A DNA stretch of 34,304 bases. Source: Bacillota bacterium (GTDB taxonomy: Bacteria; Bacillota; DTU030; DUMP01). The notes beneath the pieces are model-generated. The model ran no database searches. It was not told the origin of the DNA and saw only the letters and a list, made by a program, of their open reading frames with translations. The stretch covers positions 1-34,304 of the forward strand of contig JASKKP010000023.1 of the NCBI GenBank assembly GCA_030154105.1. Direction: 5' to 3'. The translations under genes were made by a program, and so were the position numbers. Shown piece by piece: positions 8,802 to 16,141 of the stretch; positions within the stretch are counted from its first letter, which is position 1; every line of letters begins with the position of its first letter.

Positions 8802-9761
8802 TTACGCTGCCAGATGGCGGAAATCGAAGAAGAGGTCGAAGAGGCCGAGAAAAAAGAGTAACTGCCCGAAGAGGGGCATGAAAAGGGCCAGCGCTACGAC
8901 TAAAGTACGGACACCTGCCGGAACTCGGTTCTTCTCAAGAAAATGCCACACCACCGCCAGGCCTTGGATAAGAAGGAGGAGTTGAAAAATCGCCTGCAGG
9001 TTAAGCCCGATGTGGTTGAAAATGTCCTGGTGCCAGTAATGGCCGGCGGCCAGGGCCAACACTCCGGCTGCGTAACCGTAGGCCAAGGTCCGGGGAAAAC
9101 GCCAAGTGGAAAACGGCGGAAATCCGGGGTAGCTGAAACCCAGGCGCCCGAGCACCGCCCGTGCCAGAGTGAAGTTCAGAAAAGAGAGGAAAGTGCTGCC
9201 CGCCACCAGCGCCATCGGGATGAGGTAGCGCATCATGGTCAGGGTTTGGGTGAGCGTCTGCTCCATTTGGGCCAGCGTTTCGCCTTTGAGGCCTAGGCGG
9301 CGGTAAAACTCGAGGACGCCCTTTATGGAATCCTGGTAGAGGGCAAGGTAACTTTGGAAGGGGTTAACGCCCATTACGAGCAGGGACAAAGCAAAGAGGA
9401 GAAGAAGGGAGGCTACGAGAGCGAGCCCACCCAGGGCCACCGTCCTAAGCGGGGGTGTGCGACGGCGCATGGAGTAGCCCAGCACCAAGCCCAACACGCC
9501 CAAGCCGAGAAACATGCTGAGGGCAGTCAGTGGGTTGGCTAGGATGGCTACCAGTAGTCCCGCCACCAAGGTGGCCAGAGCCGCCAGGCGCAGGCCGTGC
9601 CGGACCCCAAGGAGGACAATTGGTACGGGCCAAAAGAAACCGGTGAAAAGGCCAACGAAGGGCAGATAAACGGTAGCCAGGCACAATACCACAGTGAGCG
9701 CAGCCAGCAGTGCTGCCTCGACCAACGATCGCGTTGTTCCGTAACGCGGCACGCGTTTCAC
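8802..9761 (-). CDS. DUF2232 / YybS-like multi-pass membrane protein
   Basis: 319 aa with about eight hydrophobic segments, for example residues 12-37, 40-60, 70-95 and several after 170, so an integral membrane protein. Size, topology and position directly before gdpP match the DUF2232 (YybS) family. The family is related in fold to the S-components of ECF transporters, but no substrate is known. The GTG start at 9761 overlaps the stop of the MazG-like gene (GTGA) and has GGGAG upstream. A link to c-di-AMP signalling is suggested only by neighbourhood. Confidence 0.85.
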   Translation of the reverse strand: MKRVPRYGTTRSLVEAALLAALTVVLCLATVYLPFVGLFTGFFWPVPIVLLGVRHGLRLAALATLVAGLLVAILANPLTALSMFLGLGVLGLVLGYSMRRRTPPLRTVALGGLALVASLLLLFALSLLVMGVNPFQSYLALYQDSIKGVLEFYRRLGLKGETLAQMEQTLTQTLTMMRYLIPMALVAGSTFLSFLNFTLARAVLGRLGFSYPGFPPFSTWRFPRTLAYGYAAGVLALAAGHYWHQDIFNHIGLNLQAIFQLLLLIQGLAVVWHFLEKNRVPAGVRTLVVALALFMPLFGQLLFFLGLFDLFFDFRHLAA

Positions 9762-10105
9762 CTCTTACTCCCATCAAGGTGGTCGGCAAAAGCAGAGAGA
9801 TCACCATACCATTTTTCCAGTTCATGCTCTTCGATTATACTCTGGTGTACAATGTTCTTGACCTTCGCATCCAGCCGTGCAAAACCGATGCCCAGGCGCC
9901 GCGCCAGAAGATACACGGCGAGAACAGCCTCGGCCAGCGCCTCTAAGATGTGCTCTTCCGAGCCCTTTAAGATGGCCCGAAAAAGGAGGGTAACTGCTCC
10001 CAGGAGCTCGGTTTTCAGCCACTCGATGGCCCGGATGTTTTTGGTGATATCGAGTTCTTTTTCCCTGATCTCCACCACGGCCCGGCCCCCTTGCCCTATC
10101 GTCAT
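9758..10105 (-). CDS. MazG-like family protein
   Basis: 115 aa, largely helical. The segment ELDITKNIRAIEWLKTELLG followed by a helix with EALAEAVLAVYLLARRLGI matches the MazG-like small proteins found beside yybS in Clostridia. True MazG proteins hydrolyse NTPs using EExxE and ExxD metal motifs; these are only partly visible here, so catalysis is unproven. The start is uncertain: ATG 10105 has a weak site, while the GTG codons near 10078 follow AAGGGGG. It is 15 bp downstream of the SCIFF maturase gene and overlaps the yybS-like gene by four bases. Confidence 0.75.
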   Translation of the reverse strand: MTIGQGGRAVVEIREKELDITKNIRAIEWLKTELLGAVTLLFRAILKGSEEHILEALAEAVLAVYLLARRLGIGFARLDAKVKNIVHQSIIEEHELEKWYGDLSAFADHLDGSKR

Positions 10106-10120
10106 AGTGTATTCTTTCCC

Positions 10121-11524
10121 TCAAGCAGAATCTCCTGCTCCAGGAACCTCCCCCTTTGGCGCCGGAAGTTCCAGAGCGGCCTTGAGGTAGAGGGCGCACT
10201 CCAACCTTTTCTTTTCCAGACTGCACCCTAGCTCATACGGCCGGCGGATGTGGCCGTGGAAAAGATGGGCGTTGGCATGGCAGCCGCCCCCGCAGAAATA
10301 ACGCGCCCAACAGGTGCGGCAGGCGGGCTTGGTGAAGAGGGTAGCGTGCCGAAATTCCTCCACGAGGTCGGGGCGGCGGATCCCGTCTGCTACGGAGCCC
10401 AGCCGGTATTCTTCCCGTCCTACAAACTGGTGGCAAGGATAAAGGTCGCCGTTGGGCGCTACGGCGAAATACTCATGCCCGGCCCCGCAGCCCGTAAAGC
10501 GCTTGGGCAGGCAGGGACCGTGGCTTAGGTCGATTTCAAAGTGGAAAAAGCGGAAAGGGCGGCCCGCCCGAACGCGCTCTTCATACAAACGCGTAAGCTC
10601 TTCATACTGGGCGTAAAGGGTTGGCAGGTCCTCCTCGCGCAGCGCGTACGGCTCCGAGGGCAGGGCGACGACCGGCTCTAGGGAAAACCGATTTATGCCG
10701 ATCTCCACCAGGTGACGGGCATCGGCAGCAAAATCGAGGTTCTCCCGGGTAAAAGTTCCGCGGACCCACCAGTCCCCCTTCGGGTCGCCCGCCGCGGCAG
10801 CGAGGATGTTGGGAAGGACACGCCGGTACGAACCCTGCCCGCCCGCATCTACACGCATGCGGTCGTGAACCTCCGGCCGGCCGTCGAGGCTAAGAACCAA
10901 GGAAACACCTAGGTCGGCAAGCTCGTGGCGTACCTCTTTCGTAAGGAGTACGCCGTTCGTGGTAAGGGTGAACTTGAAGCGTTTGCCTTTTTTCTCCCCC
11001 TCCCGCCGGGCATAGTTCACCGCCTGCCGCACCACGGGAAGATTGAGAAGGGGTTCGCCGCCGAAGAAATCCACTTCGCAAAGGGGACGGCTCCCCGAAC
11101 CTGCTAAGAGAAAGTCGATGGCCTTGCGGGCTACGGCCGCCGGCATGAGTTCGCGACGCCCACCGAAGTCGCCCGTGTCGCCAAAGCAGTAGCGGCAGCG
11201 GAGGTTGCAGTCGTGGGCCACGTGAAGGCAGAGGGCCTTGACAACGGGCGGGCCGGAGGGCTCCCAAGAAGTCAGGGCCGGCGGGCTAAAAAGCGTGCCC
11301 TCGGCCACCGCCTCTTCTACCTCGTCGAGCGCCTCTTCCACCGTTTGGGTGCCGAAGCGCGGCACCAAGGCGGCGATGATCTCCGACCGCTGCTTTTCCG
11401 GGTAAAGCCGGAGGATCTCGTAGGTAACCTCGTCTATCTGATGTAGGCTGCCGCTCTCCACATCTAAAGCCAAACGAGTTCCCAGACAAGAAAAGGTATG
11501 TACTTGTCCTAACGCAGAGGGCAT
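10121..11524 (-). CDS. scfB: SCIFF peptide radical SAM maturase (thioether-forming)
   Basis: A 467-aa SPASM-type radical SAM enzyme. Residues 1-80 resemble a PqqD-like peptide-recognition domain. The cluster-binding CxxxCxxC is at C106-C110-C113 (CNLRCRYC), followed by the SAM-binding GGEP motif (155-158). The C-terminal part carries cysteines for auxiliary [4Fe-4S] clusters (CGAGHEYFAVAPNGDLYPC and CRTCWARYFCGGGCH). The family forms thioether crosslinks in the small SCIFF peptide, which is encoded just upstream (11692-11847). ATG 11524 follows GGAGG. A hairpin with a T-tract lies between the two genes. Confidence 0.93.
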   Translation of the reverse strand: MPSALGQVHTFSCLGTRLALDVESGSLHQIDEVTYEILRLYPEKQRSEIIAALVPRFGTQTVEEALDEVEEAVAEGTLFSPPALTSWEPSGPPVVKALCLHVAHDCNLRCRYCFGDTGDFGGRRELMPAAVARKAIDFLLAGSGSRPLCEVDFFGGEPLLNLPVVRQAVNYARREGEKKGKRFKFTLTTNGVLLTKEVRHELADLGVSLVLSLDGRPEVHDRMRVDAGGQGSYRRVLPNILAAAAGDPKGDWWVRGTFTRENLDFAADARHLVEIGINRFSLEPVVALPSEPYALREEDLPTLYAQYEELTRLYEERVRAGRPFRFFHFEIDLSHGPCLPKRFTGCGAGHEYFAVAPNGDLYPCHQFVGREEYRLGSVADGIRRPDLVEEFRHATLFTKPACRTCWARYFCGGGCHANAHLFHGHIRRPYELGCSLEKKRLECALYLKAALELPAPKGEVPGAGDSA

Positions 11525-11543
11525 AGCACTTCTTCCTCCAGGC

Positions 11544-11585
11544 AAAAATTAGGCCCGCCGGCAGATCGACGTCCGCCCCGGGCCT
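11544..11585 (-). terminator. Hairpin with T-tract between scfA and scfB (partial terminator)
   Basis: On the minus strand AGGCCCG (11579-11585) pairs with CGGGCCT (11551-11557). The enclosed arm can pair further (GCGGAC...), and TTTTT follows after two As (11544-11549). The position suggests a leaky terminator that lets the precursor be made in excess of the maturase. Confidence 0.6.
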
Positions 11586-11691
11586 AGCGCCGTCGCCTCT
11601 TGGCTAATTTCAAGCCCTTCGGGAGCTTCCCTTCCGCGCGGGCACCTTAAGAAGAGGAGCCCGGCAGGAAGTTAGTTCTCGGTAGCACCAT

Positions 11692-11847
11692 TTAGCGCCG
11701 GCGCGCGTTTTCACAGCTCTGGTTACCCACGGTAAGCGAAGTCTTGCAGGCGGATTGGCAGGAGTTATGGCACTGGCCGCAGCCGCCGTCTTTGAGGCTT
11801 TTTTGTAGGGTGCCTTTATGTAACGTCCGAATGTGCCTGCCTTGCAT
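11692..11847 (-). CDS. scfA: SCIFF ribosomal peptide precursor, five-cysteine variant
   Basis: A 51-residue peptide starting MQGRHIRTLHKGTLQKSLKD, with the cysteine core CGQCHNSCQSACKTSLTVGN at residues 23-42 and a last Cys at 45 (NQSCEN). This is the conserved SCIFF (six cysteines in forty-five residues) pattern, and the maturase lies next to it. It is modified after translation by thioether crosslinking; the biological role is not established. Only five cysteines are present: the position normally Cys in KTSCTV is Leu38 (codon CTT). The tail ends in three arginines, slightly longer than usual. ATG 11847 has GGAGGAGAGG upstream and a near-perfect promoter lies 35-60 bp further up. Confidence 0.92.
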   Translation of the reverse strand: MQGRHIRTLHKGTLQKSLKDGGCGQCHNSCQSACKTSLTVGNQSCENARRR

Positions 11848-11880
11848 GAAACCTCTCCTCCCCTATATTCCCTCGCCCTT

Positions 11881-11909
11881 ATTATAGCATATGACCGGAC
11901 GCGTCCGAA
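11881..11909 (-). promoter_or_regulatory. Promoter of scfA with a palindrome in the spacer
   Basis: The -10 box TATAAT (11881-11886) is 17 bp from a TTCGGA -35 box (11904-11909). The spacer and -35 region hold a perfect 12-bp palindrome, CGGACGCGTCCG (11896-11907), well placed to be a repressor or activator site. The palindrome's function is inferred from position only. Confidence 0.65.
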
Positions 11910-11927
11910 CAGTATCCTAGCTCTGAG

Positions 11928-11957
11928 CAAGCAAGGCGCCCACCGGCGCCTTGCTTG
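11928..11957 (-). terminator. Terminator of the rpsF-ssb-rpsR operon
   Basis: A perfect 13-bp stem (11928-11940 with 11945-11957) with a CACC loop starts right after the rpsR stop codon. The T-rich part is inside the 3' arm (CTTGCTTG) with no long T-tract after it, so efficiency is uncertain. Confidence 0.6.
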
Positions 11958-11958
11958 T

Positions 11959-12189
11959 TTATTCGACCGTAAACGGCAGGAGCGCTACATTTCGCGCCCG
12001 CTTGATGGCTACCGTAAGCTGGCGCTGGTGGCGGGCGCAGTTCCCGGTGATACGGCGAGGAAGGATCTTGCCGCGCTCGGTAATGTAGCGCCGCAGCCGG
12101 CTTACATCCTTGTAATCGATCTCGTCGATTTTATCAACACAGAAATTGCATACGCGCTTCTTGCCGCGCCGCTTGTCATGCCGTGCCAC
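11959..12189 (-). CDS. rpsR: 30S ribosomal protein bS18
   Basis: 76 aa, typical for the family. Residues 27-60 contain the conserved core [19 protein letters not shown] followed by [14 protein letters not shown]. bS18 pairs with bS6 on the platform of the small subunit. It carries CNFC near the N-terminus plus Cys51 and His54, the zinc-type (C+) form. It is the last gene of the rpsF-ssb-rpsR operon, 17 bp after ssb. Confidence 0.97.
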   Translation of the reverse strand: MARHDKRRGKKRVCNFCVDKIDEIDYKDVSRLRRYITERGKILPRRITGNCARHQRQLTVAIKRARNVALLPFTVE

Positions 12190-12206
12190 TCAGTCCTTTC
12201 CCTCCT

Positions 12207-12617
12207 TTAGAAGGGCACATCGTCCGGATTGTACTCTACCTCCGTGCCGAGAGCCTCGACGCCGGCGCTTTCTATGCCCCCGGTACCGGCCGCTGCCTTA
12301 GGCCAATCGAGGAACTGCACACTGTCGGCTACCACCTCGGCCGCCCGGCGTTTCTGCCCGTCCTGCGTTTCGTAGGAGCGGACCTGCAGGCGGCCTTCCA
12401 CCGCCACCAAACGCCCTTTGCTAAGGTTGTTCGTGCAGATTTCAGCCTGCTTGCGCCAGACAACGATATCGATAAAATCCGTTTCTCGCTGCCCTTGCTG
12501 ATTGGTGAACGTGCGGTCTACGGCTAGGGTGAACCTAGCCACCGGAATTCCGGCAGCCGTATATCTGAGCTCCGGGTCCCGTGTAAGCCGGCCGATAAGG
12601 ATAACCCGGTTAAGCAT
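12207..12617 (-). CDS. ssb: Single-stranded DNA-binding protein
   Basis: 136 aa. The OB fold is recognisable from [20 protein letters not shown] through [21 protein letters not shown] to [11 protein letters not shown]. The acidic C-terminal tip ends DDVPF, the peptide that recruits replication and repair partners. SSB coats single-stranded DNA during replication and repair. The ATG at 12617 overlaps the rpsF stop by eight bases and follows GGAAGGTGG; the longer frame to 12677 lies inside rpsF. The linker before the tip is short. Confidence 0.97.
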   Translation of the reverse strand: MLNRVILIGRLTRDPELRYTAAGIPVARFTLAVDRTFTNQQGQRETDFIDIVVWRKQAEICTNNLSKGRLVAVEGRLQVRSYETQDGQKRRAAEVVADSVQFLDWPKAAAGTGGIESAGVEALGTEVEYNPDDVPF

Positions 12618-12945
12618 TCTCTGCCGCCACCTTCCGCTCGGCGTTCGCGCTCTTCTTTTTTTCCTCGTGCCGCACAATAAGATGCCGGAGCACCGGCTCG
12701 GTAATCTTCAGGACCCGGTCTAGCTCCTTCACGCACTCGGCCGGTGCGTTGAAGTAGACCACGGTGTAGTAACCCTCGCGGAATTTCTTAATCTCATACG
12801 CCAGACGCCTTTTACCCCAGGTGTCCACCTTCTCAACCTGGCCGCCGTTTTCTCTGATAATGCCGCTAAAACGTTCGGCGTAGGCGGCATACGCTTCTTC
12901 TTCCAGATTAGGAGCCAGCACGTACAAGACTTCGTAACGGGCCAT
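12610..12945 (-). CDS. rpsF: 30S ribosomal protein bS6
   Basis: 111 aa. It opens [19 protein letters not shown] and contains the conserved [20 protein letters not shown] core. It partners bS18 on the small-subunit platform. The ATG at 12945 follows a GGAGGAGGTG ribosome site. First gene of the rpsF-ssb-rpsR operon, behind a strong promoter and a structured leader. The charged tail ([12 protein letters not shown]) is within the normal range of the family. Confidence 0.97.
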   Translation of the reverse strand: MARYEVLYVLAPNLEEEAYAAYAERFSGIIRENGGQVEKVDTWGKRRLAYEIKKFREGYYTVVYFNAPAECVKELDRVLKITEPVLRHLIVRHEEKKKSANAERKVAAENA

Positions 12946-12949
12946 GTCT

Positions 12950-13036
12950 TCACCTCCTCCCTCCGGACTTCAGGGCGTTACCCTGCGGCCCTGCACCGTG
13001 CGCAGGGCAGGGAGGTAATGCCCGAGCACTACCGGA
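12950..13036 (-). promoter_or_regulatory. Structured rpsF leader, candidate bS6:bS18 autoregulatory element
   Basis: About 90 nt separate the predicted transcription start from rpsF. The leader holds a hairpin with stem CCCTGC/GCAGGG and loop GCACGGT, flanked by CTGC/GCAG, then a second hairpin CAGGG/CCCTG. Firmicute rpsF leaders often carry a motif bound by the bS6:bS18 complex for feedback repression. The match here is by position and general shape; I could not check the covariance model. Confidence 0.4.
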
Positions 13037-13041
13037 GGGTT

Positions 13042-13070
13042 ATTATATCATAACTTTGCCCCAGGCGCAA
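13042..13070 (-). promoter_or_regulatory. Promoter of the rpsF-ssb-rpsR operon
   Basis: TATAAT (13042-13047) with TTGCGC (13065-13070) at 17-bp spacing, between the DUF951 gene stop and the rpsF leader. A near-consensus housekeeping sigma promoter. Confidence 0.8.
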
Positions 13071-13102
13071 AGGTTTTCCTCGCTCCCCGCCCCCAGAAAC
13101 GG

Positions 13103-13324
13103 CTAGACGGGCGGAGTGTTTTCCGGCTGTTCGGCTTGAGCGCCGGAGCGGATGATCTCTTTTACTGCGCGCTCAAACTTGGGCCGCGGCAGCATCACGC
13201 GCCGGCCGCAGCCTAAACACTTAATCTTGAAATCCGCCCCGACGCGGATGACCTCCCACTGGTCACTGCCGCAGGGATGCAGTTTGCGCATGCGCACGAT
13301 ATCGCCTAAATGATACTTATCCAC
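13103..13324 (-). CDS. DUF951 family small protein
   Basis: 73 aa, starting with the family signature [29 protein letters not shown], followed by [14 protein letters not shown]. The Cys18 and C-x2-C pair could bind a metal. The family is widespread in Firmicutes beside rpsF and an MscS channel gene, as here; its biochemical role is unknown. GTG start at 13324 behind GGGAGGGAG, 17 bp after the channel gene. The tail is low complexity and poorly conserved. Confidence 0.9.
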   Translation of the reverse strand: MDKYHLGDIVRMRKLHPCGSDQWEVIRVGADFKIKCLGCGRRVMLPRPKFERAVKEIIRSGAQAEQPENTPPV

Positions 13325-13341
13325 TGCTCTCCCTCCCCTTG

Positions 13342-14223
13342 TCAGTGGCTGCGTTTCGCCGAACCAGCCTTCTGCCCGTGCTCACCGGCAAGGAACACCA
13401 CGCGGTGTGGGTAGGGGATCTCGATGCCGGCGGCTTCCAGCGCCAGTTTGGCCCGGCGGCGAATCTCGCGTTCCACCTTCCACTCCGCCATAGGTTGTGT
13501 CCGGGCGAGGATTTGGAAGGTAACCTGCGACTCGGCCAGGTCCGTTATGCCGAGAACGGTCGGCCCTTCGACTATTTCCGGCATGGTGGCCGCTATTTCC
13601 CGGGAAATATTCTCGAGAACCTCTTGGGCGCGAACGATGTCGCTTTCATAGGACACGCCTACTTCTACCAAGGCCCGGCGGGAACCGCGGCTCTTGTTGG
13701 TAACCAGGCTGATCTGCCCGTTCGGAATAATGTGCAGGTCGCCGTTGAAGTCGCGCAGGCGCGTAGTGCGAAGTCCAATATCCTCCACAATCCCTTCTAC
13801 CCCAGCCGCTCTTACGTACTCTCCGATCCCATATTGGTCCTCAAACAAGATGAAAAAGCCGGTGATTACATCGCGCACCAGGTTCTGCGCGCCGAAACCG
13901 ACGGCCAGGCCGGCTAGACCGGCGCTGGCCAGGATAGAGGTGGTAGGGACTCCCACCGCGTCCAAGATTATCAGTAAGGCCACAAAGTACAGGCTATACC
14001 GGAGGAGGCTGTTGAGCAAAGCCTGAAGGGTCTGGGCGCGGCGCGGATCGAGCGGGTGTTTTTTCCCCTCCGGCGGCCGCAGGGCTCGGGCAATGAGGAG
14101 TCGACCCGCTCTGAGAGCCAGGGCAAGCCCCACGAGCACCACCAAAACGACGAAGAGGACTCTTCCGGCAGCCAGGAATAGCGTGCTGAGACGCTCGGGG
14201 GTGACAACAGGGTCCCAAAACAT
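13342..14223 (-). CDS. Small-conductance mechanosensitive channel (MscS family)
   Basis: 293 aa. Three predicted membrane helices occupy roughly residues 14-38, 60-85 and 88-110. The last contains the pore-lining glycine/alanine pattern [19 protein letters not shown], typical of MscS TM3. The soluble beta domain follows ([25 protein letters not shown], then IIPNGQI). Such channels release solutes when membrane tension rises. The ATG at 14223 has GAGGTGA at good spacing; a longer frame to 14304 has no supporting site. First gene of the pair with DUF951. Confidence 0.93.
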   Translation of the reverse strand: MFWDPVVTPERLSTLFLAAGRVLFVVLVVLVGLALALRAGRLLIARALRPPEGKKHPLDPRRAQTLQALLNSLLRYSLYFVALLIILDAVGVPTTSILASAGLAGLAVGFGAQNLVRDVITGFFILFEDQYGIGEYVRAAGVEGIVEDIGLRTTRLRDFNGDLHIIPNGQISLVTNKSRGSRRALVEVGVSYESDIVRAQEVLENISREIAATMPEIVEGPTVLGITDLAESQVTFQILARTQPMAEWKVEREIRRRAKLALEAAGIEIPYPHRVVFLAGEHGQKAGSAKRSH

Positions 14224-14355
14224 GGCGTTCACCTCGAAACCTCCGTGTTCTTTCGGTGTCGCTCCTGCGTAGCCCGGCGCCCATTGCCGAAATCGGCCCC
14301 CCAAACCTTATTATTGAGGCCGCCGGCTTGAACTTAGTTTTGGCTCATCATCTGC

Positions 14356-14976
14356 CTAGGATATGGTGATTACCTTCTCGGCCGTAAGCAGCTTCTCGAC
14401 AATGGTAAACATATTGGAGACGCTGCCCACCTCGAGTTTGTCCTTAAGGTTGAGGTAATCCAGGCAGGTGCCGCAGGAAAGGATTTCTACCCCTTGCTTC
14501 TCGAGCGTCTTAAGGCTGGAAATGACCTCCGATCCAGCCGTCGTCAGGCGCACGCCGCCGTTGAGAAAAATGACCGCCGCCGGGGCCGGGGTGCTTTCGG
14601 TAAGCGCGTAAAAAAAGGACTTTGTCAGCACACGCCCAAGCTCTTCAACCGGTCGCCCGATGGCATCGGTCAAGACCAAGATCACCGTTCCGCGCCCGGA
14701 ACGCTCGGCCACGGCCACCGGCGCCGTTTCCGCTTCAGGAGCGGAATCAAGGCGGGCTCCTTCTTTGGTGATGGTAAGGATGAAGTTGTGGCCTTCCGTA
14801 ACCACATCCACAGGCAGGTTGAGGCTGCGCGCCAGCTTGAGCACGTTATCCCGGGCCACAGCGTTGTCCACGATGGTTACCACCCTTCCAGAGGTGAGGG
14901 ACTCAATGGCCTTCTTGGTTTCGATTACCGGCAGGGGGCAGGCCTTCCCCCGTGCGTCCACGCGTTTTTCCTCCAT
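14356..14976 (-). CDS. yedF: Sulfurtransferase-like selenium metabolism protein YedF
   Basis: 206 aa in two parts. The N-terminal TusA-like domain has VDARGKACPLPVIETKKA, with the conserved CPxP cysteine at residue 13. The C-terminal DsrE-like part contains SCGTCLDYLNLKD. This two-domain form occurs with selD in selenium-using anaerobes and is thought to handle reactive selenium; the exact reaction is not settled. The ATG at 14976 follows AAAGGAG; the longer frame to 15030 lacks a site. It is about 105 bp downstream of selD, in one probable operon with the LysR gene. Confidence 0.92.
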   Translation of the reverse strand: MEEKRVDARGKACPLPVIETKKAIESLTSGRVVTIVDNAVARDNVLKLARSLNLPVDVVTEGHNFILTITKEGARLDSAPEAETAPVAVAERSGRGTVILVLTDAIGRPVEELGRVLTKSFFYALTESTPAPAAVIFLNGGVRLTTAGSEVISSLKTLEKQGVEILSCGTCLDYLNLKDKLEVGSVSNMFTIVEKLLTAEKVITIS

Positions 14977-15081
14977 CGCGCTTTCTCCTTTCCGGGCAGA
15001 AGGTAATAAACCGGCACGTTTTTCGCGCACTTTGCGCCCTTGGCTGAGCGCCGGAAGGTCGCAAAGTGCCCGCGGGTAAGG

Positions 15082-16128
15082 TCAGCATTCCACAAAAAGT
15101 CGCGGCTCTAAACCCCGTGCTGGTTCGACCCGCCCGATGCGCGCAGCCGGAATGCCCCTTCGCTTAAGCTCCGTTAGAAGGAGGGGGCTCCGGTCCGCCG
15201 AAACGGCGAAAAGGAGGCCGCCGCTGGTTTGCGGGTCGAAGAGGAGATCGGAAACCTCATCTTCCACCCCCGGCGGAAGCTCCACCTTCCCCGCCAAGTA
15301 CTCGCGATTCCGGTAGGTACCAGCCGGCACGAGGCCCTGGCGCGCCAGGTCCCGCGCACCAGGGAAAAAGGGTATGGCGGAAAGAAAAAAGGTGATGTCC
15401 ACACCGCTCGCCGCCGCCATCTCATAAGCATGTCCCAAAAGACCGAATCCGGTAATGTCGGTACAGGCAGAAACTCCTATCTTTCGGGCGGCTGCCGCGG
15501 CCGCTGCGTTGAGGCTCGCCATGCTGTGGCAAACCCGGCCGAACTCTGTAGACGGCGCCAGGTCCACCTTGTAAGCCGTAAGGAACACTCCGGTTCCAAG
15601 CGGCTTGGTGAGGATAAGCTCGTCGCCCGGGCTGGCACCGGCATTGCTCCAAATTTCCTCCGGCCGAGCAGTACCAGTCACAGCCAGGCCGTACTTAGGC
15701 TCCTCGTCGGCGATGCTGTGCCCGCCGGCCAGGAGCGCGCCGGCCTCCTTTACCTTTTCTGCCCCGCCGCGCAGAATTTCGTGCAGCACACTTTCACCGA
15801 GGCAAGAGGGGAAACCCACAATATTGAGGGCTAGGAGCGGACGAGCGCCCATGGCGTAGATGTCGCTCAGGGCGTTGGCAGCTGCGATTTGACCGAAGAG
15901 GAAGGGGTCGTCAACCACGGGGGTAAAAAAGTCTACCGTCTGAACAAGGACGAGATCGGGTGCCAGTTGATAAACGGCCGCGTCGTCACCGGTACTATGC
16001 CCCACCAAAAGGCGGGGGTCGTGCAGCAACGGTAAATCTCGCAGGACCTGCGAGAGGGTCGCCGGACCCAGTTTTGCCCCTCAGCCAGAAGCAGCTGTGA
16101 GCGCTGTAAGTCGCTGCTCTTTCGTCAT
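15082..16128 (-). CDS. selD: Selenide, water dikinase, a selenoprotein (Sec16 read from UGA)
   Basis: SelD uses ATP to turn selenide into selenophosphate, the selenium donor for Sec-tRNA. The longest ordinary frame begins at 16029, inside the enzyme, and lacks the catalytic N-terminus. Reading upstream in the same frame gives ATG 16128 behind GAGGTGG, then MTKEQRLTALTAASG, a TGA at 16081-16083, and GAKLGPATLSQVL. The TGA falls exactly where SelD has its catalytic Cys or Sec (SG-U/C-GxK, with Lys19 following). Total 348 aa, the normal length. The rest is typical: GDDAAVY and DFFTPVVDDP near the N-terminus, and FDPQTSGGLL near the end. It lies between a selenium-type LysR gene and yedF; tRNA-Sec is at 34055-34148. 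Confidence 0.93.
16038..16083 (-). promoter_or_regulatory. UGA selenocysteine codon and candidate SECIS hairpins in selD
   Basis: Starting 11 nt after the UGA (16081-16083), GGGTC (16065-16069) pairs with GACCC (16056-16060) around a CGGC loop, within the 16-37 nt distance expected for a bacterial SECIS apical loop. Directly after it, CTCGCAG (16048-16054) pairs with CTGCGAG (16038-16044) around GTC. Which hairpin SelB binds cannot be told by eye; the first has the better position. Confidence 0.7.
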
Positions 16129-16141
16129 CACTTCCACCTCC

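Noticed and set aside
11610..11930. 106-codon frame overlapping scfA
   Set aside because: It is in another frame from the conserved SCIFF peptide and would start inside the promoter.
15082..16029. selD starting at ATG 16029
   Set aside because: It would lack the catalytic and ATP-binding N-terminus. The upstream frame with UGA at the catalytic position and a good ribosome site is far more convincing.
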